Source of the DNA: an uncultured Clostridia bacterium
Lineage (GTDB): Bacteria; Bacillota; Clostridia; Oscillospirales; Acutalibacteraceae
Reading direction: 5' to 3'
Assembly (NCBI GenBank): GCA_946002045.1
Contig: CAMFYM010000052.1
Location: 1-9,382 of the forward strand
Length of the DNA stretch: 9,382 nucleotides
Shown: piece by piece, positions 5,155 to 9,382 of the stretch
Numbering within the stretch: the stretch's first letter is position 1
Layout: each line of letters opens with the position of its first letter
The notes under the pieces: model-generated
What the model was told of the DNA's origin: nothing
The model's input: the letters and a program-made list of their open reading frames with translations, nothing else
Databases searched by the model: none
Translations under genes and position numbers: made by a program

Positions 5155-6897
5155 TCACGCCTGCTTTACTCTGTAAACCTTAACGCTGTGCTTTGGCAGA
5201 GAAACAGAAATTGTTGTAGTTGTTGCTCTTTCGTCTGTCCACAAATCGTGAATTTCATATTGGGATGCAGCTTGTGCCTGCAAATAATCGTCTGCCATAA
5301 TTGAGTCAATGTTAATATGAACATTCCTTGTGCGTGAAGCCTTGTTGAACAGGCATATTGCCACATCACCGTTAGCAAGGGGACGAGCCAAAACATCAAC
5401 GCCGGTAATCTTCTTAATAAGCTTTGCACTTTTGCCCAATGGGTCCTGGTCAATAGCAATTAACTGCTTGTTGGTAACAATCTTAAGTGTGGAATTACCC
5501 TCCACAGGATTGTTGTTGCCGTCAACAAGCTTTCTAATATCATTACCAAGCATAAGAGGTGAAGCCATCATACACCACAGGGAGAAGTGTGCCTTATTTT
5601 CGTCCTCAGTTAATTTGCCGTTGCCAACCTCTAACATATCAGGGTCGTTCCAAGCACCTACTCCACTGTGCTGATAAAGCTTAATTGTCATTGAATAAAG
5701 GGCAACAATGCTTGTCCACATAGGGAAAATGTCGTGGGTGGTGCGCCACATATTACCTGCCTTTGCACCCCAATCCCAAGGTCTTGCAGTACCCCATTCA
5801 CAAAGAGAAAATACAATAGGCTTTTCCTCTGTTCCGGTAAATTCTGCCCATTCTCTTGATGCGTTTTTAAGTGCCTGTCCCATCCTTCTGTACTGAATGT
5901 ATGACGAATCGGCAATGGTAACAACAGGATTTTCAATCTTAATAATATTTTCGCCGTCCTTAAGGTCAACAACAAGCTGTGTTCTGCCGGAGTCACTGAA
6001 GCCCTTGCCGTGAGCAAAGAATACCTCGTGCATTTTGCCGTTAACAGTAACCTGTGCATAGCTGTCCTTAAGCCTATACGCCTTTTGGTGAACAAGAGTT
6101 AAGGCGTATTTGCCCTGTGGCAGAGTGATAATCTTGAATTGAGCCGAGCCTGCACCGTGATTAAGGTAGCCAATACCCTTGCCACTGGGCAGCTTTGAAA
6201 GGTTAATTACCTTTGCCTTGCCGAAAAGCTCTGCGTCCTCAGGAATAAATACGCTTGTTGTTTTTTCGTTATCCTCACCGTCTAATCTTGTGAGCTCAAT
6301 TTTTTCAATAACAGGGCAGTCGCCACTGATTGATTGCTTGTGACAGAAATCGTATTTAAAATATTCACAGCCCCAGGATGCAAATGTCCTTGCGTCAAGG
6401 ACCTCGTTGCCTAATGATGCAGGCATATCCTCGCAGGTGTGAGTACCGTTTGATGAATAAAGACCTACCTTAAGACCTAACTTGTTAATATCCTTAATAA
6501 GGGCAGGAATACCACGGCTGAAGGTGCCAAGGTCGCCCTGCAGCTTGCCGTCGCTGTCACGCATAGAGCTTTGCCAGCAGTCATCAAGGTTAATGTACTG
6601 ATAGCCTGCCTCTGCAAGTCCACTGTCAACCATAGCCTGTGCCGTTTCCATAATCAAATCCTGGTCAATGTGATTACGAAATGTGTTCCAGCTTGACCAG
6701 CCCATAGGTGGTGTTTTTGCCACGCCGTTATCGTAATCCTCAACCTCACTGATGTCAATAGTGATTTTCCTTGACGGGCGCAACGCCTTTAATGCACAAA
6801 GAGGGCATTTTCCTCTAACTGCACTCATTGCAAACCAATATCCAAACAGTACAAGCAATATGCAAAGAATTGCAATAACAACAATCAAAAAAATCAT
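5155..6897 (-). CDS. membrane-anchored GH27 alpha-galactosidase-like enzyme with an inserted beta-sandwich domain
   Basis: The protein has 580 residues. Residues 1-23 form a membrane segment, probably a signal anchor placing the enzyme outside. A GH27 (beta/alpha)8 barrel starts at TPPMGWSSWN (62-71). Substrate-binding YINLDDCW (101-108), nucleophile Asp183 in KYDFC (181-185), acid/base Asp389 in WRTTHDI (384-390) and WNDPDML (416-422) are all present, so it should be active on alpha-galactosides or related sugars. Between KYDFC and YRRMGQAL (336-343), where GH27 enzymes normally have a short loop, lie about 140 extra residues that read like a CBM6/CBM35-type beta-sandwich. The C-terminal beta-domain (about 490-580) ends SVSLPKHSVKVYRVKQA. 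The ATG overlaps the upstream stop (ATGA), with AAGGAGA 7 nt upstream. Alpha-N-acetylgalactosaminidase or beta-L-arabinopyranosidase, also GH27 activities, are alternatives. Confidence 0.9.
   Translation of the reverse strand: MIFLIVVIAILCILLVLFGYWFAMSAVRGKCPLCALKALRPSRKITIDISEVEDYDNGVAKTPPMGWSSWNTFRNHIDQDLIMETAQAMVDSGLAEAGYQYINLDDCWQSSMRDSDGKLQGDLGTFSRGIPALIKDINKLGLKVGLYSSNGTHTCEDMPASLGNEVLDARTFASWGCEYFKYDFCHKQSISGDCPVIEKIELTRLDGEDNEKTTSVFIPEDAELFGKAKVINLSKLPSGKGIGYLNHGAGSAQFKIITLPQGKYALTLVHQKAYRLKDSYAQVTVNGKMHEVFFAHGKGFSDSGRTQLVVDLKDGENIIKIENPVVTIADSSYIQYRRMGQALKNASREWAEFTGTEEKPIVFSLCEWGTARPWDWGAKAGNMWRTTHDIFPMWTSIVALYSMTIKLYQHSGVGAWNDPDMLEVGNGKLTEDENKAHFSLWCMMASPLMLGNDIRKLVDGNNNPVEGNSTLKIVTNKQLIAIDQDPLGKSAKLIKKITGVDVLARPLANGDVAICLFNKASRTRNVHINIDSIMADDYLQAQAASQYEIHDLWTDERATTTTISVSLPKHSVKVYRVKQA
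5162..5217 (-). repeat. GH27 gene 3' end, direct-repeat partner of 260-315
   Basis: This is the functional copy, coding the C-terminal residues SVSLPKHSVKVYRVKQ of the GH27 enzyme. Bases 5162-5194 are identical to 260-292 and the similarity extends with scattered mismatches. Both copies run in the same direction and enclose element copy 2 plus the whole Dlt-like operon. Confidence 0.7.
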
Positions 6898-8051
6898 AAT
6901 CCTATCTCCTTAAAGTAGTTCAGCTCACTTAAAGCCGTGTCCTTTGTATTTTCGTCACCGATTTCGTTAAGAGCACTTTTTAAAAACGCTCTCCTGTTTT
7001 TAACATTATAAAAAAACCTATATATCCAGGCATAGGGCGTCAGCCACGGTCTGCCGTCGATAAACCTTATGTAGTTAATATTTTTCAGCTTTTTGTAGGG
7101 AGGGAATGCCAGCCGAAGCTTAATCATAAAGGGTGACATATCGCCCTTATCCTCCATCTCTCTGCGTGAAACAACGGCACCCTTGTTCTCCTGCATACTG
7201 CCAAAGACGCCACACCTACACAGATAATCGCAGGTGGACTCCACATTGTCAATGTATTCCTCGCCTACGCCAAACCACCTGTGGCAAACGGTAAGCATAA
7301 CCTTGCCAAAGGTGTCTAAATTTATATCCTCAAGTATTTTAAGCATGGCGTTAAGGTTAATATCCCTGCAATTAAGGATAACTGCCAAATCGAGAATATG
7401 GCGAATACCTGCACCGTAAAACTTAAAGTGGTGGGCAATGTGAGCAACAAGATAAGCCAAGTGGTAATCGTCATTAAGCACACCTGTAAAGCCGTGAAAT
7501 TCGGCGTTATCAAAGGCGTCGCAAAAGGCGTCGTCACCAAACTCGCTGATTATCCTTGTGTGTACCTCAACAAGCACACCGTCCTTGCGATAATTATAAA
7601 CAGGGCCGTTTTCCTCTGTGCAATCAAAGCCACATTTAGTAAGCAGGTCTTTAACAGTATCACGGCTTTTTTGCTCAATAAGGACATCAATATCGCCCAT
7701 TGCACGAGCCTCTGCCACAGGGTAAAGCTCCCTGATAACGGCACCCTTAAAGAATATGTGCCTTATTTCGCTTTCACAAAGGAGCTCCTTGATTTCCTGA
7801 AAAATCCTGTTTTGCTGATGATAAATATATACATAGTCAAGGAAGCGACCCTCCATAGCATTTTTAAATCCTGTGGGCAGTTGCTCCCTGTATTTTTGTT
7901 TGTTAAGTACGCAGTGGCACACACCTGACAGATTGTGATGCTTTGCTAAATTAAACAACTGCCTAAAGTCAACATCTCTGTCAAGCTCCACATCCTGCTG
8001 ATAAAGGAACGCCCTGCATATTTCGGTTAAAAGCTTTTCTTCTCTGTTCAT
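6894..8051 (-). CDS. nucleotidyltransferase-fold protein (NTP_transf_5 type)
   Basis: From the ATG at 8051 the protein has 385 residues. The core is HIFFKGAVIRELYP (98-111) followed by ARAMGDIDVLI (115-125), in which the Lys-Gly turn and the Gly119-Asp120-Ile-Asp122 metal-binding pair mark the Pol-beta-type nucleotidyltransferase fold. VEVHTRI (161-167) probably supplies the third acidic residue. This matches the 'uncharacterised nucleotidyltransferase' family (NTP_transf_5), often found in surface-polysaccharide and peptide-modification clusters; its substrate is unknown. An upstream in-frame start at 8123 would add 24 Cys/His-rich residues overlapping the previous gene. The start at 8051 is preferred because it forms TAATG with the stop of the upstream gene, which suggests coupled translation in place of a clear Shine-Dalgarno. 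The stop overlaps the GH27 start as ATGA. Confidence 0.8.
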   Translation of the reverse strand: MNREEKLLTEICRAFLYQQDVELDRDVDFRQLFNLAKHHNLSGVCHCVLNKQKYREQLPTGFKNAMEGRFLDYVYIYHQQNRIFQEIKELLCESEIRHIFFKGAVIRELYPVAEARAMGDIDVLIEQKSRDTVKDLLTKCGFDCTEENGPVYNYRKDGVLVEVHTRIISEFGDDAFCDAFDNAEFHGFTGVLNDDYHLAYLVAHIAHHFKFYGAGIRHILDLAVILNCRDINLNAMLKILEDINLDTFGKVMLTVCHRWFGVGEEYIDNVESTCDYLCRCGVFGSMQENKGAVVSRREMEDKGDMSPFMIKLRLAFPPYKKLKNINYIRFIDGRPWLTPYAWIYRFFYNVKNRRAFLKSALNEIGDENTKDTALSELNYFKEIGL

Positions 8052-8554
8052 TAGAATACTACTGCACCAAATATCAGGCTCAAAATTGTGATGATTAGTC
8101 CTGCAATGAAAACGCCTACACAAATTACGCCAAAGCTCTTTTTCCTGTCAAGGTGGAGCAGTGACGCTAACAGTGCTCCTGTCCAGCCACCTGTGCCGGG
8201 CAAGGGAATTGCAACAAACAGCAAAAGCCCCCAAACACCGTATTTGTCAATTTTATCTCTTTTTTTCAGGGTTTTTTCCTCAAGCCAAAACACAAGCTTG
8301 TTAATAACAGGCACCTTTTTGAGTATTTCAAATATCCAGTTAATTAAAAGCAAAATAAAGGGAATAGGCAGGATATTGCCGAGAAAGCTGATGATAAAGC
8401 CCACAAAGGGATTCATCTTTAGCAACACTATTGCCGTAAACATACCAAGCCTACATTCAAGAACAGGTAATACGGAAATTATAAATACAACAAGCCAGTC
8501 GGGAATACCGTGAGCAGTTAAAAATTCCTGTATATTAGTAACAACCTCTTGCAT
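8051..8554 (-). CDS. putative small multi-drug export family membrane protein (COG2426)
   Basis: This 167-residue integral membrane protein has four or five hydrophobic segments. Family landmarks are LPVLECRLG (29-37), GNILPIPFILLLINW (59-73) and AIPLPGTGGWTGALLASLLHL (115-135), which resemble the proline-rich re-entrant motifs of the Sm_multidrug_ex family. The family name rests on thin evidence and real transport substrates are unknown; it is also distantly reminiscent of DedA/VTT proteins. AAGGAG (8568-8563) lies 8 nt before the ATG. It starts 21 nt after the Nudix gene and overlaps the next start by one base. Confidence 0.85.
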   Translation of the reverse strand: MQEVVTNIQEFLTAHGIPDWLVVFIISVLPVLECRLGMFTAIVLLKMNPFVGFIISFLGNILPIPFILLLINWIFEILKKVPVINKLVFWLEEKTLKKRDKIDKYGVWGLLLFVAIPLPGTGGWTGALLASLLHLDRKKSFGVICVGVFIAGLIITILSLIFGAVVF

Positions 8555-8575
8555 AAATGCAACTCCTTACTGATA

Positions 8576-9313
8576 TTAAACCTCGGTGGGCAAAATGTAA
8601 TTGTTTGATAATAAAAAGCTGTGAGCGCCCTCTAAAATTGATTTGTCGTTTTGGAACCTTAAGCAGCCCATTGCGTTGTTATAGGGCAACCAAAGGTAAT
8701 CCTCAATCTCCTCTTTTTGAATATGGGTCAGCTTGTCGTCGGTAGTGCCCACAAAAACTGTTACCCTTTTGTCGATAGAGCCGTGAATTTTGTATTTTGA
8801 TATTCCTTGATAGCCTAAATGGATTTTTAAATGAATACCTGTTTCCTCCAGCACCTCTCGTCTGGCAGTGTCATATTTAGTTTCGCCTATTTCAACATGA
8901 CCCTTGGGGAAGCCCCAGTGGGACGAGCGCTTGTTTTTGATAAGCAGGTACCTAATGTGGCCGTGAATTTTTCTGTAAACAACGGCACCACTGCTGTTTT
9001 CGTAATAACAAACTAATTTGCAGTCGGGAAAATATTTGTTTAAATCAAGCTTTTCAGCAATATCAACATTTATGAACCTTGTGCTCTTTGGAGCAAGGAG
9101 CCAAATCCTCTTTTTGTTTTTGTCCTGTGGCTCTAAATAAGCAATAATCCTACCATCAAAATTAGTTACAGCATGGTCCATTCCTATGATGTAAGCATAC
9201 TCCTCCTGTGGAGTATCATATAATAGCGCATAGTTAAGAGGGTAGGTAAATCCTGCTTCGTCGGTGGAGCCGATAGGTCTAACAATCTTGGCTCTGACGG
9301 GTTTTCCAAGCAT
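8576..9313 (-). CDS. inorganic-pyrophosphatase-like domain fused to a Nudix hydrolase
   Basis: The protein has 245 residues. Residues about 1-98 read like the small inorganic-pyrophosphatase-fold proteins of Clostridia (MLGKxVxAxIVRPIGS start, TYPLNYAL at 23-30, GRIIAYL at 54-60, WLLAP at 71-75), but the Asp cluster of true pyrophosphatases is absent (PQEEYAYIIGMD instead), so this half is probably not catalytic. Residues about 105-240 are a Nudix domain with GFPKGH (134-139) and a complete Nudix box starting at Gly138 (Glu144, Arg152-Glu153, Glu156-Glu157, Gly159). The GFPKGHVE form suggests the Ap4A-hydrolase-like subgroup, which cleaves dinucleoside polyphosphates or capped nucleotides. 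GGTGGTGA (9325-9318) is a fair ribosome site 4 nt before the ATG. It is the first gene of the unit visible here. Confidence 0.87.
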   Translation of the reverse strand: MLGKPVRAKIVRPIGSTDEAGFTYPLNYALLYDTPQEEYAYIIGMDHAVTNFDGRIIAYLEPQDKNKKRIWLLAPKSTRFINVDIAEKLDLNKYFPDCKLVCYYENSSGAVVYRKIHGHIRYLLIKNKRSSHWGFPKGHVEIGETKYDTARREVLEETGIHLKIHLGYQGISKYKIHGSIDKRVTVFVGTTDDKLTHIQKEEIEDYLWLPYNNAMGCLRFQNDKSILEGAHSFLLSNNYILPTEV

Positions 9314-9343
9314 AACATCACCACCAAATAGATATATAAATCT

Positions 9344-9349
9344 ATTATA
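9344..9349 (-). promoter_or_regulatory. possible -10 box upstream of the Nudix gene
   Basis: TATAAT on the minus strand lies about 30 nt before the Nudix ATG. A matching -35 would fall in the adapter-derived end, so the promoter cannot be confirmed. An inverted repeat ATAGAT/ATCTAT (9328-9345) overlaps it. Confidence 0.35.
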
Positions 9350-9351
9350 TC

Positions 9352-9382
9352 CTGTCTCTTATACACATCTGACGCTGCCGAC
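9352..9382. other. Nextera sequencing adapter (not genomic)
   Basis: The window ends with the 19-base Tn5 mosaic end CTGTCTCTTATACACATCT (9352-9370) followed by GACGCTGCCGAC, the start of the Illumina Nextera read-2 adapter. Genomic sequence therefore ends at about 9351. Read on the minus strand from 9366 it gives the peptide start MYKRQ, a known artefact of untrimmed adapter. Confidence 0.97.

Noticed and set aside
7398..7928. 176-residue plus-strand frame
   Set aside because: It is entirely antisense to the nucleotidyltransferase gene, which has clear motifs; no ribosome site or family features.
6894..8123. Longer form of the nucleotidyltransferase starting at 8123 with 24 extra residues
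   Set aside because: The extra residues overlap the end of the upstream membrane-protein gene by 73 bases and have an odd Cys/His-rich composition. The ATG at 8051 forms a TAATG junction and begins a normal-looking N-terminus.

Overview
The window looks like the end of a metagenome-derived contig from a low-GC Firmicute, most likely a gut Clostridium-class bacterium (Oscillospiraceae/Ruminococcaceae-like). The reasons are AT-rich genes with strong AGGAGG-type ribosome sites, the protein families present, and palindromic intergenic repeats of a kind I recall as common in gut Clostridia. All complete genes lie on the minus strand and read right to left. The last 31 bases (9352-9382) are not genomic: they match the Illumina Nextera mosaic end plus adapter.

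Right block (9313 down to 5155) is a four-gene unit with almost no spacing. It encodes an inorganic-pyrophosphatase-like/Nudix fusion, a small multi-pass membrane protein of the putative small multidrug export family (COG2426), a nucleotidyltransferase-fold protein (NTP_transf_5 type), and a membrane-anchored GH27 alpha-galactosidase-like enzyme whose barrel is interrupted by a beta-sandwich insert. The gaps are 21 nt, then TAATG and ATGA stop/start overlaps, so co-expression is likely. The last T-tailed hairpin of a composite palindromic repeat (4966-5133) would end this transcript.

Left block (4760 down to 373) is a four-gene Dlt-like acylation operon in the order ligase, carrier protein, MBOAT acyltransferase, DltD-like SGNH protein (A-C-B-D, not the usual A-B-C-D). 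It has its own promoter at 4816-4844. By analogy with teichoic-acid D-alanylation, the ligase adenylates a small carboxylic acid and loads it on the carrier's phosphopantetheine. The MBOAT protein moves it across the membrane, and the DltD-like protein helps place it on an extracellular polymer. The ligase has lost the Asp that holds the substrate alpha-amino group (Ser200 instead) and has Ala272 where DltA has Cys, so the cargo may not be D-alanine. This is the best candidate here for an undescribed variant system.

The Dlt-like operon is bracketed by two copies of a roughly 55-bp stretch from the 3' end of the GH27 gene (5162-5217 and 260-315, 33 bp identical), in direct orientation. Next to each copy is a composite palindromic element, and the two elements are inverted relative to each other. 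This points to past recombination, duplication or insertion at the GH27 3' end. The far left (1-59) may hold the last codons of a plus-strand gene that converges on the operon.
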